Assembly: GCA_013398055.1 (NCBI GenBank)
Contig: VZRS01010750.1
Location: 849,459 to 913,458, forward strand
Direction of reading: 5' to 3'
DNA length: 64,000 bases
Origin: Ifrita kowaldi
Lineage: Eukaryota > Chordata > Aves > Passeriformes > Cinclosomatidae
The notes under the pieces are model-generated. The model saw nothing but the letters and a program-made list of their open reading frames with translations, ran no database searches and was not told the origin of the DNA. This document shows positions 49,293-63,429 of this stretch, piece by piece (the first letter of the stretch is position 1; every line of letters begins with the position of its first letter). A program made the position numbers and the translations under genes.

Positions 49293-52200
49293 AGCAGACT
49301 CAGCCATCAGGAGGCAGAGTGAGCGCAACGCTCAGAGGAATGCGAGGAAGGAGAGGCCACCTTGTTGGCTGTCACTGGCTGTAGCTGACAGCTTTAATCT
49401 CTTTTGAAGAAACCCTGTTTATTCTAAGAACTATGACATACAGCATGTGCTGGCAGGATAGGACTGACACCATCACTGCAGTCCCTCTGGTTACTATGTA
49501 TGGATTCAATTTATGGCAGTCTTTTCATGGAAATAGTCCTTGTGAGCCAAGCAAGAAGTGAAAACATACTCTTGCCACCTTCTTGGAAAGGCAAATAGCC
49601 ACCAGGAAGACCCTCTGTCCAGTAGAGCTTGACATTATGGTAAAGGTATAATCAAAATAAATGTCCCACAATCCACCTTATCAGAAGCCCTGGGAGACGT
49701 GCTTCCTGAACTTACAGATCCCCGAACTCCCCCTCTCAGAGAAAGGTACCTTCCACTGCATGGCCACCAAGACAGGAAACCAGCTGAGGAACTGCAGTGG
49801 GCAGCCAAGGATAGTCACACCTCCAAGGCAGCTCACCTCTTCAGAAAAAAAGACAGGATTTCATTGGAGAGTCCTGAGGTTAAAAGGTAGCCATTAATCC
49901 AACAGGCATCAGAAAACTCTCGGGTAAAATCTTTAGAAGGGCAAGGAAGAGTGAAAAAGCAAAGGGAAGGTTTTAAGAAGAGCATCACACAATCACAGAG
50001 CAGGGCTGAAAGAGAGCCCACAGCTGCAATGACACATCTGTTCCTCTGACACACCTTTGAAAGAATTTAAGGAATGCCAAAACCTGGTCTGATACAGTAC
50101 TAAAGGCTTATTTTTCTTCTTGTTATAAATTTGATGCTGGAGTGATTTCTGGCCCTAAGAGATGAATTCCAAGCTGTCCTGAAGGTAAAAGGGCAAGAGC
50201 TGTCATTACCAGCAGAGTCTCTAAAATGAGCTGCATAAAGACTAAGACTAACAGATGATAAATTGCAGCTGCTGATGCTCCCAGTACACAGAACAGAGTT
50301 GTCATGAGCTACAACAGCTCTCAGGAGAGGGGAGAGAGATGCCAGGACTGCAGAACCCCTTTACAATAATAATTTTATATAAAGTTTCCAGTGGAAACAT
50401 TTTGGCACATTTACCCTTGAAAATGTCCTTTAAAACCTTGTGTAAAATAAACTTATGTTTTTCAAACTTTCTTTTCTTTATATGTTCTCCTAATACCTTG
50501 ATAATTGCCAGTGACCTAACTCCAAGGCCATTCCAGTATTCCTTAAACCAGCAAGCAGTGGGACTGAGGGAGTTTTTCTGATGCTGTTATCACAAAAAGA
50601 ATTCGAGGTAACTGCAACTCCCTGGCAGGGATCTGAATTAATGTGGAATGCTTCTACCGACACTCGCTGCCTAGGCATCCTCTGCTCCTTACCAGCACAG
50701 CTGCCTTCTCTGCTCATGGCATATATTGGCATAGGCAGCTCTTGTTCCTGAAAAGCCAGTTCTTAAAACATGCTTTGGAGCACCTGAAGGCACAGGATGT
50801 CTTTGTGACAGACGGGGCTTGGGGAGAAGACACCCTGCAGCCAGGTCTGCAGCAATGTGACAGACACTGGAAAGCACAGGGAGCCCCAGGGGCTTGCTTG
50901 GCAAACAGGAGAGATGGCAGAAGGAAAAAGAGCAAACTGCTAATGAAAAAGGCACCTGCTGCAAACTAAGCATTGCAAAGCACGGCACAGCATGGAGGGC
51001 AGTCCCTCCTCACCCAGTGCAAGAACTGGGCACGGTCAGGGAGGGCCCTACAGCCAGAGCACACAGCAGGGATCTTGCAGACATGATAAAAGCTCAGGAC
51101 ATGCCAGATAAGGCCTGCTGGTAGAATGAAAGATCCATAGTGTCATGAGCATGACACTATACTAAATGTATGCATCATTCTCCAAAGCTTTTCCAAAAAT
51201 GACAAATGATCTCAATGCAGATGTTTCTTTATGTATTATTCCCTTTCCATGTGTCTACTTTTCCTCTTACAGGCATTTTCTGGCACTTAGGTAAATGATT
51301 AAGTAGATTGCAGAACTGTCAAAGGCCCAGGCAGTTGTCATGATAATAAGGAGAACAGATACTACATATTCTTTTATCACACAGTCCTCATGAACCTCGC
51401 TGGTGAGATGAGTGTAAAAAGAATTACTGCACAATAAAACTCACCGTAAAAAAAGAAAAAAAAGGAGGATGACAGAAGACCAGACTAAATTATGTGGGAT
51501 ATCAATAAAATGTCACAACAGAAACACTTTCCTGTGTTTGTCTTTTTATCAACGAACATTTTTACAGGCAGTGGAATGTTGCATCCCCTGACTGCTTCTG
51601 AACCAGTGCTTGGGCACATGGGCTTTGCATGAATTTACACATGCAGCGCTGAATGTGTAAAACAGGATTTACACACAAAGCTACACTACTGTTCATGCTT
51701 TTTTGTTTCCATAGTGCTAAAAGATGAGCAGAAGAATCTGTCGGCATTTTAAAACAAATAAAGCGAGACATGTAAGTGAACTCACAGATCTAAAAGCTAC
51801 AACTGTGGGCCAGAGGCTGGAACATATGCAAAAATATTTGTGTATTCATGTAGACACAATCAAGTTTCCATTCTAGCTTTTCCTAAGTCAGAAAATAAAG
51901 GATTTCAACCAATTATATAGACATTTAAATAGTTGTGCACTTTATAGCTTTCCATTTTGTGTGGTCTTGCTTTATTTCATGTGTGCCATTTACCCCCTCC
52001 TGTTGCCAATGGTTTGGAACCCAGTTCTAGGAGCTTTCTATTAGTTCACTGCTGCAGCAGACACCAAGCAACGAAGTTGGCTGTAACAGCACGTACACTC
52101 TAGTCATGATTCATTATTTTTGGTTCCTAAGAGTATACATGATCCTAATCAAATTCATCTGTAAGTGAGTCGTGTGCTTGATTAATGCTAACGAGGAAAA

Positions 52201-55200
52201 TCTGAGGGCAGATAGGCATGTAATTTCTGCTTCATTTAAAAAACATACTGGAAACTGAAAACCTATATTGGTGCAAAGCCTATTTCTAAAACATTAACCA
52301 TATTTTGTATTTCTGCATCTGCCATCTGTGAGTACTGACAGGTTAGGAGCACAGTTTCTCCATTGCTGCTGCAGTGTGATTTTTCTTGTGGGGATGTATG
52401 TATGCCTAGTTTTGCAGCCACATCACAGTTTGTCCCTGAGGCCATGAAATATTTATAGGGATCCTTCTACGTACTTGAATTGCAGCAAGCAGAACAGTCC
52501 CACATTCTGAAAAATTATATTTAGGCATTATGCCCCCACAGACTTCAGTAGCAGGAACCTAAATAACTTGCAGAATTGGGGCTACCATCGCTCATGCAAG
52601 AGGTGCAAACTAAAAAACAGTTTGTAACCATCTGCATTAAAAGTCACCATTAACAGTGACTAATAGACCTCAGCAGCAGCACTGCTGAGAGTTCCAGAAG
52701 CCCCAGATGTGCCATGACCCTGCCATGCCAGCTGATGCCTGCTAGCACAGGTGGGCATGCAGAAATAAGCCCAGTAGGTAACCACGGGTATGAAATAGAA
52801 GCTTGTACAGTAACAACTCCCTTATGCAAACATTTGCTAGGAGCTACAGTGCCCAGAGAGAGGTGCCAGCAGCAGTGGGGAAATGTGTTATTCTGGCATC
52901 AGCATAACCTTCTTTTCCTGGAAGTGCACACGTGACTCCGCAGCCTGATTTACCGTCGCTCCGGTGCCTGCTCTGCAGGTCCGTGACTGCTGCCTCGAAG
53001 TATTCCAGTAACCCTGCTCATTACAAGTAGCACAGAGTGTCACTGCAGGCTGCAGAACAGCTCATCACAAGAGCAACACTCTGCTACTCCAGTGCTGCAG
53101 AGCAATGAGAGCAGCAGCTGGGACATGATCCTGCAGTGCCTGGGCTCCAACCGCTTGGAGGGAACAAAACAAAACCTGCTCGGCCTTACCCCCTCTCAGC
53201 TTTAGGCAGGGAGTGCTCTGCACTGAGGCTGGCGAGGAAGCGTGCAGCATATAGGAAGGGAGGTTTCTAGGGTCACATCTAGAACCTGTAACCTACACAT
53301 TACTGTGAGCACAGAAAAGGCAAGGACTGTATCTGTCCTCATGTCTAGCACTGGTGCAGGGAGCAAAAATGTGTGCCTGAATTCTTTAAGTGCAATACAA
53401 GTGGGAATTTGGATGACCAGCACTAGCAAAACAAGCTACCAAACCCCACTAATGACAGGACACCTGAAGGGTTATAGGCATACAGGATTTTGCGTTAAGA
53501 ATGTTTTCAGATGCTTAAAGTTCTGCACTATGCCCTCAGGTGCCACTGTTGTGGCCAAGATTATCACAACTCTTCTACTGAGAATCACAGACTAGCCACT
53601 GTCTTGACAGCCTGGTCCCTTAGGGACTCCTAACACATACCTGAAGTATTCAGCAATACCCATTTAGCAAAAAACAAACAAAAAACCCCACCCCAAACAG
53701 TAGTAATTTCTGTCCTGAAATTAATTCCAACAGGGTTTTCATAGCAGCCTTGTGGACACAGCACTCATGCAGGAAAGGGGAAGCAGTACGTATTCCTCTC
53801 TTTCCCTGGAAGGGACTCAGAGCCATGTATACCCTGGGCTGCTGCTGCACTGTACCCCCAAAGAAATGAACAGGCCCCAAGAGGAAGCTCAAGCCTGCCC
53901 TCTCAAACTGAACCTTTTGACCACTACATTCCTGCTTTTACATATTAGAATGTTTCCATGAATGTTATCAGCCCAGTGTGTGAGTTTTGGCAAGCAGCTG
54001 CTCTCAGTCACCTGCAGTTCTTCTGTAAACCAGGGGGTCAGGCATGCTCCTGAGACGAGGAAGCTGCAGAGCTGAATTCCTTCAGAATATGAAGCTCCCC
54101 TATGGAAGAATGGTGAAAGGAACTGACTATTAACCAGAAGGTTGCCTTACCTTCCATGCAGGTCCCTCTTTTCATGGCTGAGAGAGAGACAACGATAACA
54201 GAACAGGGTGCATGCAGGCATTAAGTGTGATTTTGTGGGTTGTTCTGTTAAGGCTAGGCCTCTGTGCTCCCCCTACACTGCAGCAGAAGAGCTCACATGC
54301 TCATATTTGGATCCAGCCTTCTCCCTTTCTCACACTCCCAGCAGGTGCTGGATATGCTGCTGTGATTGCACCCACTGAGCTCTTCAGGCACCAGACAGTA
54401 CTGGTGGGGGACTGAGCCCCAGTCTCACACAGCACTCACCAGGCATCTGTCCTGAGAAGCATTAGAGAATTAGAGCACTCATCCCTGGTTAGGGACATAC
54501 TCAATACAGGACCCTTGAGGCCAGGTGTCTTGAAGTTCCTTACGCAGGGTCACCCGCAAAGGGCTTTTGGAATCTGAACACTGTGCCTGCCTTCCTTTTA
54601 CACTCTTCTCAAAGAGCTGAGCAAATATCTGACTTCAGCTGAGGGGAAACAAAATATTTTTGTTTGGATAGTACCTCCAAGGGAATGGATGCTTGGAGAC
54701 AGCTAGCAGCAAACTTGCTTGTCCAATGAATTTAATGTCAAAAATCATTTAAAAGCTGTGTGGATTCAATCCTCTGTGTGTGCATGTAATCCAGACAGTC
54801 TTGTGTCTACTACAGCTTGGAGCTTTGGGCACTCATCATTGTCTAGTTAAAGAGGCTGCTCCAAGCTCCATTAGGTTTTATCACTCTCTTCATGGATTTT
54901 CTGTTTTGTCTGCTGACTTACTGTTATCCCATCTCCTTCCCATCTATTGCCTTAAACCACATGGGTGGAACTACAACAGAAAGTGACCATCTGGGCAGCT
55001 CAACCAGCTACAGTAAAGGAGACACAACCTGAGGCAGCATCCCCTGCTCTTGCAAGGGGCAAGCCAAATCTCTTACTTGTGCACTAAGAAAGTTTAGGAC
55101 GTTGCTTCAAAACTGGACCAAAAATCTATGAGCTAAATATCAGCCTTTTTAATCCATTTAGTGGAACAGGAAAGTCTTTTGGTACATCAGTCTCAGCTGT

Positions 55201-58200
55201 TTCAGTGTTGCTGCTGCCCATAACGATGTGGACAGAGGAGCAGCCTAGAGCAGGCAGAGCCTCTTGTGGGCCTCACAGTTTAGATTTCTCCCTGTGAAGT
55301 ATTTTGCAATGACTAACTTTTGCCACGACTGCCTTAATGTGTGTTTCTATATGCAAATCTGTCAGCCTGACAAGAGTCCATCACAGCTTTTGGCTTTGAA
55401 AACCTCTCTTCTATATCAGCAATGACAGCGAACAGAAGGCACAACCATCCTGATTAATTAATCCCCACACAGCACCTCCTAGCAACCCTAGGCTGTTATG
55501 CTAACACTTCTAGCTGGAGCTTGTAAGTGTATAACTTAACCACATGGGAATGCACTATCTCACTCTCATGAGCTCAGAAGGCTTTAAAGAAAACATTACC
55601 TACCTCAACGCTTTCTCTGAGATGCCATCAGAGGCTGGACAGACAGCATGACCTACAGAGAGTCACAGCAGGCAGGAAGAGAAGGTCTGATACTAAAATA
55701 TGTAGTTAATTAGCAACTCTTCCATTCTCCCAAATGGCTGATGAAGCCACACGCTCAGGACTTAGCTCTGTGTCCACTACAGCAAATGACAAGGAATTCC
55801 AGAGGTGATTGGCCTTTTTGCAAGGCACCTGAACCACTGAATTTGTGTCAGTGAATTTGCACAGCCTTAAGTGCTGATAAACAGCTGGGGACATGCTCAT
55901 CCAGGATGCAGGGAAATTCACAACTTGCATGGATTTTTGTCACTCTGACATACACTATCTGTGTGAGACAAGTCTTCAGGCTCTGTATTCCAACAGCACT
56001 GGAGCTTCCACCACTGAAGCTTCTCAGATGCATTGGTGAGGGCAATGTCACATCCCACCACTTCCTGCAGTATTACATTAAATCCCTCTCCCTGACTTGG
56101 CATCAACAGGTTTTTAAGGTGCTGTTTCAGAATGTCTGTAACCTTGTGTTTTTAAAATACATCTTTTACTAGAAAATATTAGTTAAGCAAAGTTAGCAGA
56201 GAGGGGCATCTCAGCCATGCTGAAGAAAGAGAAGAAAAGTATCTGTCTCCAGCGTTTACACTTGAGACAAACCAGGAGACTCTGCCACCAATGCTGTTGA
56301 TTTACCTCCAGTAACTGCTTTACACTGGAATGCACATCCACCTGCAGCGCTGCCCCAGCTACAGGAGGTCAGTTTACATGTTCTTTGCTGAAATTAATTA
56401 ACTTGAGGAGCAGAAATTTATATAGTAATTAATTAATTTTCAGCATGCTACGTTACCAGAAAGCCCAAGAAATGTTTATAACCAGTGGATCTCCAGGAAA
56501 TAAGAAAATACACAGGGACTATTTGAGATTAAGGCTCCTGCCTGGCATCACATACTGGAGCATGAAGTTGCACCTGATAGACTGGGACAACTTTAACAGC
56601 TGTAGATTAACTCTGTGAACCCAGAGTGGATAAAGGCGTATCCAGGAGTCCTCACCCATATTACCACTGGTTATAAACGGATGTTTCTGTTCTAACACTT
56701 GCAAATAATCTTTAAATTCTAGAAATCCAGTTGTTTTTGTTTTTCATTTAAACATAATAACATGCATTTTATTGTCACTGAACTCTTCTCTGGTAATGAA
56801 AGGCACGTCAAAGAGATCTGTGAAATGCTGGCACTCCTCCCCCCAGGCAGCACTGCACTACCCACTTAGGGGATTGGCATGGTTCCTCATCAGACTTGTC
56901 TCTGAGCAGCACATCACACCAGTAGCCATAACGTCGTCATCTCTTCAGGTCTCACACACATTTCTAGCACCACAAATGTGTGTCTCCCCTCCTAAAAAAG
57001 GTAGAGAGACCCTTTATTGAGGATAGCCAGCCAAAAGATTAAGGAAAGTTGTTCTTTCTCAAGTCCAAGCACTCACAGCAGCATTAGGTGGAAAACTCGG
57101 GGTGGGAGTGGGAAGGCACTGGGGCGGATTTCACAGGGACCCAATGGGGTGTCAGAAAGCAGCAGCCACTGCACCTGGGCTGGGGTCGCACCAGCAGCAT
57201 CCCCACACAGCCTCCCAGTCCACAGCCATGGCCACAGTGCACTGAGACAGTCCTCAGGAGCTGAGGTGGGGCACAAGAGACTGCTGCCCTTGCTCCAAGG
57301 CAGTGCAAGAGCAGAACTTCTTATCAGCACAACTCACCAGCACAGCTTTTGTTCATTGCAAATCACATACTGAATTCTTTCAGTCAGACTCCCTAAGGAC
57401 AAAGGTCCATATGTTTCCTGGCCTGACAAATCATGTGGGAAGCTGGAGGAGGGGGGAGAAATTACTTTGAATATTGCCTGATTGAAAGGAAGCCGTTACC
57501 CTTCCTACCCTGCCTCACTTTGCCACGCCCAGGACTGACGTGGGTCTGTCTCCTTACCCTGACCTGGGTGCAGCTCCTTGCTGGCCGTGGCCACAAGCCA
57601 GAGAGAGAACTAGAGAGTGTCAAAGGAGCTCAGCACTGAGAGTGCATTATTTCCAGTCTAAGAGGAACACTTTCTCACTGTAACTTCTCATATACCTTCC
57701 CAGATCCTGATTTCTTACTTCCTGACCTATTTTCTTGTAAGAAAGGGGAAAGGAGAGAGAAAGGGTTCCTATTGCAGATGCTCTGCACAGCTCAGTAGAA
57801 GCCTGTAGTGGGTCCAGACAGCTCCTGCCTCTCTGGCAACCATCCTCAGCCACACCAAAACAGGACCTGCTGTTGACAGCTGCTGGTAGCAGCCAGGGGC
57901 TGGACATTGCGTAATTATTTTTTAACTTTTCATTAAACTAGTCTGTGCATCAGCCCCATTGGCAGAGACTGTCTGAAAGTTGTACTCATTCAAACACAAG
58001 TTCTCATCAGTTCCAGCTCCAGGGAGCTCAGCAGGTTCTCATGAGCTTGGGCAAAGAAGAGCAGCACACAGCTTTGGCTAATAATGAACAACCTCTGCAA
58101 GGGGTTTCTGGTCACCAGAAGTTATCTGCCCAGCATACTGCCAAATGAAAAGGAAATAGCACCTACCTTGATAGGCAATTATCAGTGATGCAAGAGAATG

Positions 58201-59579
58201 TTTCCCCACATTTTACCAGATTTTCTCTGTGGCCTTTCTCAGGTGGTGCTTCCTCGGTTCTTACAAATGCACTTCAGGTGTCATCACACTGGAATCAACC
58301 CAGTCAGTTTTGGTTTGGATGCTGTAGAAGGTGTATCTTAGTGGGACATGTACTGACTGCATGGTGAGCACCTGGAGGTGGAATAAGTGCTCATATCTGA
58401 AGAGACTAAACAAGCAGGGCACAGTAGTTTCAGATGCCTTCCACAGTAGGTCAGCCCTTGTATTTTGAATTCTGTTCTATTTGCAGCCGAGTACTTCTAA
58501 GGTGCAATGTCTCACAGGTAACAGGGAAAAACAGCTGGGGAATGCCAGGCTTGCTGGAACAGACTCTGGGCATATTCATGATTCAGCAAAAAACCAAAAG
58601 GCCAAACTTGAAGTATTGATCCTCTTCTGCTCAGTTCTTACCCAAGGATTTCAGGAGAAGTGTGGCCTGAAAGAAATTTTGTGTGTGGTCTCAAGATTTT
58701 ATTGCCTAACTGTAATGCAGTAAGAATTAATTATGTCCCATGGGACTCTGACCCTCCCAAATGAAACTCCAAGATCCTGGAACCTGATAGAATGATGCAA
58801 AGTGGCCAAATTTGGTAATGAATAGAGCTGGGACCTTCCATGGTCTTAACAACCGCTGAGGGAAGGTTTGAAGGTTATGATGTCGAGATGGAACAACCTC
58901 TTCGAACTATTACAAGACATTGTAATTTAGAGAAATGCTCAGGTTGTCTTAAATCTCTTACAAGGTCCTACTGACTTCTGCTGGCCCTGGAAATGAAAGG
59001 AACAGAGCAGTTCTATGCAGTCATTTCTGTTTTTCCTCTTGGCTTATAACCAAACCTTGGAGAAGGATGCCAGCATCAGCCAAATGTGCAGAGACAGAGA
59101 TGCTCTGAAACTCAGTATTACGGCATCAAGCTTTTCAGTGTTCTCCTCATGTTCAGAAAGCACAGCCCCGAGCTGGGTGCACAGGCATACTCTGCAATGC
59201 CTGGGGAGAGCTGAGTGCCTCAGCTGGGGTCCACAAATGGCTAGAGCACCAGGAGAAAGGAAAGACATAAGGGCATTTTAATCATGGTGCCAAATCTTTG
59301 ACAACTAAACACCGACCTGAGATTATCCTCAGGGAATTTATTGGTTCAGGTAGGTGTTTAGTGTGTTCAGGTGTCTCACAGCTCAGCCTGCAGCTGCAGA
59401 GTGGTTCCAGGACTGAGTTCTCAGTGCCTGTAGCAGCACTACGGCAGTACTTAGGTACCCAAATTCCTTTGCTTCTGTAACCCACAGTGTCTGCACTTGT
59501 TTCCTGGAGCTGTCATTGTTCCATGGTCAGGTGTCAGCTGCAGCTTTGAATTACAAACTCTGGTCGTTTCCATCAGTTA
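49293..59579. other. Gene-poor sequence upstream of GEM, right part
   Basis: Over 10 kb without a recognisable exon, RNA gene or repeat. Two TAATTA-rich clusters lie near 56393-56439. The RAD54B C-terminal exons expected next in mammalian order were looked for on the minus strand and not found. Confidence 0.5.
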
Positions 59580-60085
59580 TCATCTGCATGGCTGGACTAT
59601 TCCTCGCCGGGAGGTATGACCCCATCACAACTGAGGACAGAGCCGGTCACCAGACCGAGGTATCGAGATACCTCACTGATTTCAATGCAGAAACCGAGCG
59701 ATTGTGCCTCACTGCTGCCTGGAAGGAGCGATCAGATTCACACAAAGTCTGCTTTGTAGCAAAGTCACCTTCCTGGTAACAGGTGCTCCCGATGCATGAT
59801 TGATCTTTTGTCACCTTTGCCTTTGTGAGCTCCCCGGGCCAGACCCGTAACCCGGCGTTCCCCGGCCAAGGCTCTGCAGCCTCCTCGCTCGCAGCACTGG
59901 GACCGACGGACCGTGAGCAGCTGCTGCCACCCTCAGGTCGCCCTCGCAGGAAACCTCGCTTTCCGCCTTCGCTGAAGGCTCTCTAAAACGAAAGGAAATG
60001 AAAAGTGAACACCAGAGCTGCCGGATGATAGGACTGCCACACCTTGTTGGCGTGTTGGCATTGCTTCCTGTGGATGCGCCAACAG
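59580..60085. other. Orphan CpG-rich patch (candidate promoter or unannotated exon)
   Basis: About 25 CpG dinucleotides fall within about 500 bases, for example CCCGTAACCCGGCGTTCCCC, GACCGACGGACCGTG and CTCGCTTTCCGCCTTCGCTG, against near absence of CpG in the flanking tens of kilobases. This is the composition of a methylation-free promoter or a recently inserted GC-rich element. A short ORF (59516-59779, plus) overlaps it but matches nothing I recognise. Confidence 0.45.
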
Positions 60086-60173
60086 GTTTAATCTAATATG
60101 TTCTATGTAAGAGCAGGAGCAGAGGCATCTCTGACACAGAAGGGCAGAGCAGGAGGACCAGCAGGGCCACAGC

Positions 60174-60330
60174 CATAGAATCATAGAATTGTTTAGAACG
60201 GTAAGACCTCTAAAATCACAAATTCCGACTACTAATCTGGCACTGCCAAGTACACCAATAGTCATGTCCCCGAGTGCCTCTCCATCACTTTCCCAGGCAG
60301 ACTGTTCCAGTGCTTGAGTCCCCTCATGGC
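60174..60330 (-). mobile_element. CR1 LINE 3'-end fragment
   Basis: Opens with CATAGAATCATAGAATTG (reverse complement of the CR1 terminal octamers) and continues to CAGGCAGACTGTTCCAGTGC. It is short, old and 5'-truncated. Confidence 0.85.
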
Positions 60331-62027
60331 TGAGTTTCAGGTCCAGGAATGGGGCTGCAGTGCAGACCTGCAGCCAGGGAGCAGCACACAGTCCCTCTCT
60401 GCTGCATGATGCCTCAGCTCCCCCAAACCTCCCAGCAGCCAGCCAGGCAACGGCATCCAGCCTGCAGGAACACATAGTTCAAAACAAGCTGTGCCTGCCC
60501 CAGGAGCGTGATATCTGCAAGGACTGGAACTGCAAGAGGGAAACTGGAAACCAGAAGGAGGTGGCCTCAAGTCACCTTAATTCCCCACCACCAATGCCCC
60601 AGGTAAATCCCCAGCTGAAATTAGACACCCACACCCTTACACTTCCCTTACCCAGCAGCAATTTTGCATTCACAGCTAGAACCACTGCTGTGGCCAAAGC
60701 TGGACAAAAGCACAGCATCAAGCAACCCTAATTGCTTCTTAACAAGTATTTTGCTTGCATTCATGCCACCAGGTACCAGCTACATCACCTTGTACCAGCT
60801 GATGGGCATAGGCCTTGACACAAATGAGATGAGAGAGCAACAGGGCAGAAAACTGCCAGCGCTGCGAGGCAGGGTATCCCTCCAAAGGCAAGCCACGCCT
60901 CCTTGCTTCCAGAGCTGCTGCACTGCAGCAGGAGGGATGAGCTTGGTGGAGAGAACTTGGCTTATGGCTGTCCTTTGCAGTCAGGGGCTTGGCTTTTACT
61001 GCCTAGCCAGTTAAACAAAAAACAACTTGAAGATGGGCAAAATCTTTGGTCTTATTGCTGTTCTGCTATACCTGTGGTCTTTTCAGCACTGTGATGCCTC
61101 TGTAATTCTCCCAGGGAGAGGAAAAGAAATTGGCTGAGGATAACTTTCACAGGCACATCTCAGTGCAGAACTAAATAAGCCGTGTCCTGGGGGAAATTTT
61201 ATGTCTGCTGGATGATGTATGCTCAAGGTGAATGCTGGTGATTAAGATTTTTCTTGAAAGCTTCTTCCCAAAGGTTGCTTGCATGCCGAAGTAGCGGGAA
61301 AGCAGAAATTATTTTCCAAACAAGTTTTGTTCATAGGAGTGTCAAGTTCAGCAATATTTTCATCTCCAGCACGTTCTTCCCTTCTAATATATTGTCTGTT
61401 GGATTCTGAGACCATCAAGGTAATTTCTGGGCTATGTTTAGCTTTCAATTCAAAGGTGAGCTTTCAGAACTTGCAACACTTTAGCAGTTTCTTCAACAGT
61501 TTCTCAGACCATTAAACCTTGCAACATCTTTGGGAGGAGATACACAGATTGCTACTGCTTTTGAGTTACGGTTTTCTTTATTGCACAGCTATGAAAAACA
61601 ACATAGTTTGTCAATGGCTAGACAAAGAGCAGAGTCATTGCTAAAACCATCTTGAGGAAAGCTGGTGCTACAATTTCAAGTGGCTCTCGGGTTTAGGCAA
61701 TCTTCCACTGTTCATCTGCACGCCGCAGGCTCCTTGGTTAACTCTGGCTTCTGGAAGCTGCCAACACACAGTAAAAGATCTCACAACTCTTTCCAGGCTG
61801 CTGATTTCATACTGGTCATATTGAGTTTTCCTTCACAAAGCAGGATTCCTGAATTCTTTCATCACACCAGATTTTAAAATTTCTCTGTTCCTGAGCAGAT
61901 GCTTTTGTTCTACATCTATCACAGGTTTCAGATCCCAAGGAGCTCTTGCCAATAGTCAGTGACCACTAGCCAGTCACAGGCCTCGCAGATCTGTACTTTC
62001 TTCATATTCCTAATATAATCCAGGAGA
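60331..62027. other. Sequence between CR1 fragments
   Basis: No gene or RNA recognised. ORFs of about 115-125 codons overlap each other and look like chance. Confidence 0.5.
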
Positions 62028-62195
62028 TCACTGACATTGGAAGGAGCCTTTGGAGGTCCTCTAGTTTAACCTTCTACTGAGAGAAGGACCAACTTCAATA
62101 TTAGACCAGGTAACTTGGGATTTTGTTTCAGTCTGGTTTTGAAAACTGCTAAGGACAGAGCTTCCACAGCCTTCTGGGAGGCCTCTTTCAATGTT
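62028..62195 (-). mobile_element. Old CR1-like fragment
   Basis: GACATTGGAAGGAGCCTTTG, GGTCCTCTAGTTTAACCTTC and CAGAGCTTCCACAGCCTTCT follow the order of the 3' CR1 consensus but are strongly diverged. Likely an older CR1 subfamily on the minus strand. Confidence 0.6.
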
Positions 62196-62225
62196 AATTT
62201 CTTTTGCTGTGTGGAGTGGTGGTTA

Positions 62226-62260
62226 TTATATTGTTATTGTTATTGTTATTGTTATTGGGT
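62226..62260. repeat. (TTATTG)n hexanucleotide repeat
   Basis: About five tandem TTATTG units followed by a T run. Simple repeat. Confidence 0.9.
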
Positions 62261-62528
62261 TTTTTTGTTACTGTTATTATTATATCCAGTCAGATTTTCT
62301 CATTCTATAGTCAATAACTGTCTCCTCTCACTCTTTTGCTGTGCACCTCTGATAAGAGTTCAGATCCACCTTCTCTCTAAACCCCAGGTCGGATTACTGA
62401 TTCCCCCCATATACAGCCAAGTGTTGCACGGAATTTGACTAATTTATCTTCACACCACCGCTATCTGATTAAGAGTTCCTAACTGCACTTGTGAGGTGGA
62501 GCATAGATACTAAAGACAGCAATTAAAA

Positions 62529-63010
62529 GTCACAGAATCACAGAATAAGCTGAGTTGGAAGTGAGCATCAAGATCAGCAAGTCCAACTCCCAGCCCTGCA
62601 CAGGACCATCCCCAAGAGTCACACCTTGTGCCTGAGAGCGTTGTCCACTTCTTGAACTCCAGCCTTGGTGCTGTGACCACTTCCCTGCGGAGCCTGTTCC
62701 AGTGCCCAACCACCCTCTGGGTAAAGAACATCTTCCTAATACCAACCTAAACCTCCTCTGACTCAGTTTCAGGCCATTCCCTCAAGTCCTGTCACTGGTC
62801 GCTAGAGAGATCAGTCTGCCCCTCCTCTTCCCCTCACAAGGAAGTTGCAGACTGCAATGAGATCTCCCCTCAGTCTCCTCCAGACTGAACAGTCCGAGTG
62901 ACCTCAGCTTCTCCTCATACAGCTTCCCCTCAAGGCCCTTTACCATCTCTGTTGCTCTCCTTTGGATGCTCTCTAATACTTTAGTATCTTTCTCATATTG
63001 TGGTCACCAA
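62529..63010 (-). mobile_element. CR1 LINE 3'-end fragment (longest in the window)
   Basis: AGTCACAGAATCACAGAATA opens a run of about 480 bases with standard CR1 blocks: GGAGCCTGTTCCAGTGCCCA, GGGTAAAGAACATCTTCCTA, CAGGCCATTCCCTCAAGTCC, CTCCAGACTGAACAGTCC and TTGCTCTCCTTTGGATGCTC. It is a minus-strand insertion, 5'-truncated, with no intact ORF2. Confidence 0.95.
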
Positions 63011-63429
63011 GATATTGGTTAATTTGGAATGACCACTATGAAATTATACCGGATTTCTGTATATGTAGAAAACACCAATTACATCCACATCAGCTGCAAC
63101 ACAACTTATTCCCAGGTTGCTGTCCATCCTCTCAGCTGGATGAAGCAAAGAAATAGAATACGTGTTCACACAAGACTTCACTCTGATGCATATGTACAAG
63201 GTCATTAAATGTCCACAAGGCAACACTAATCCTGAACATCCACGGCTTGCAAAACAGTATCTGAGTCCTTTAAGAGGTCATGCTGCAATGAAGGTTGCAA
63301 ACTTTTTCAGCTGGATTATACTTTCAAATTTCCAGTGATTCACAAATCAATAGCAAAGAAGTCAATGACTCCAAAAGCTTACAGACATGAGCTGAGAGGA
63401 AACAATTGCCTTGACAGTGACTCCACGGG
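63011..63429. other. Sequence between the CR1 and the terminal LTR-type repeat
   Basis: AT-rich unique-looking sequence. Nothing recognised. Confidence 0.5.

Noticed and set aside
59933..60475. A 180-codon minus-strand ORF
   Set aside because: It runs through a CR1 fragment and the edge of the CpG patch; no domain recognised.
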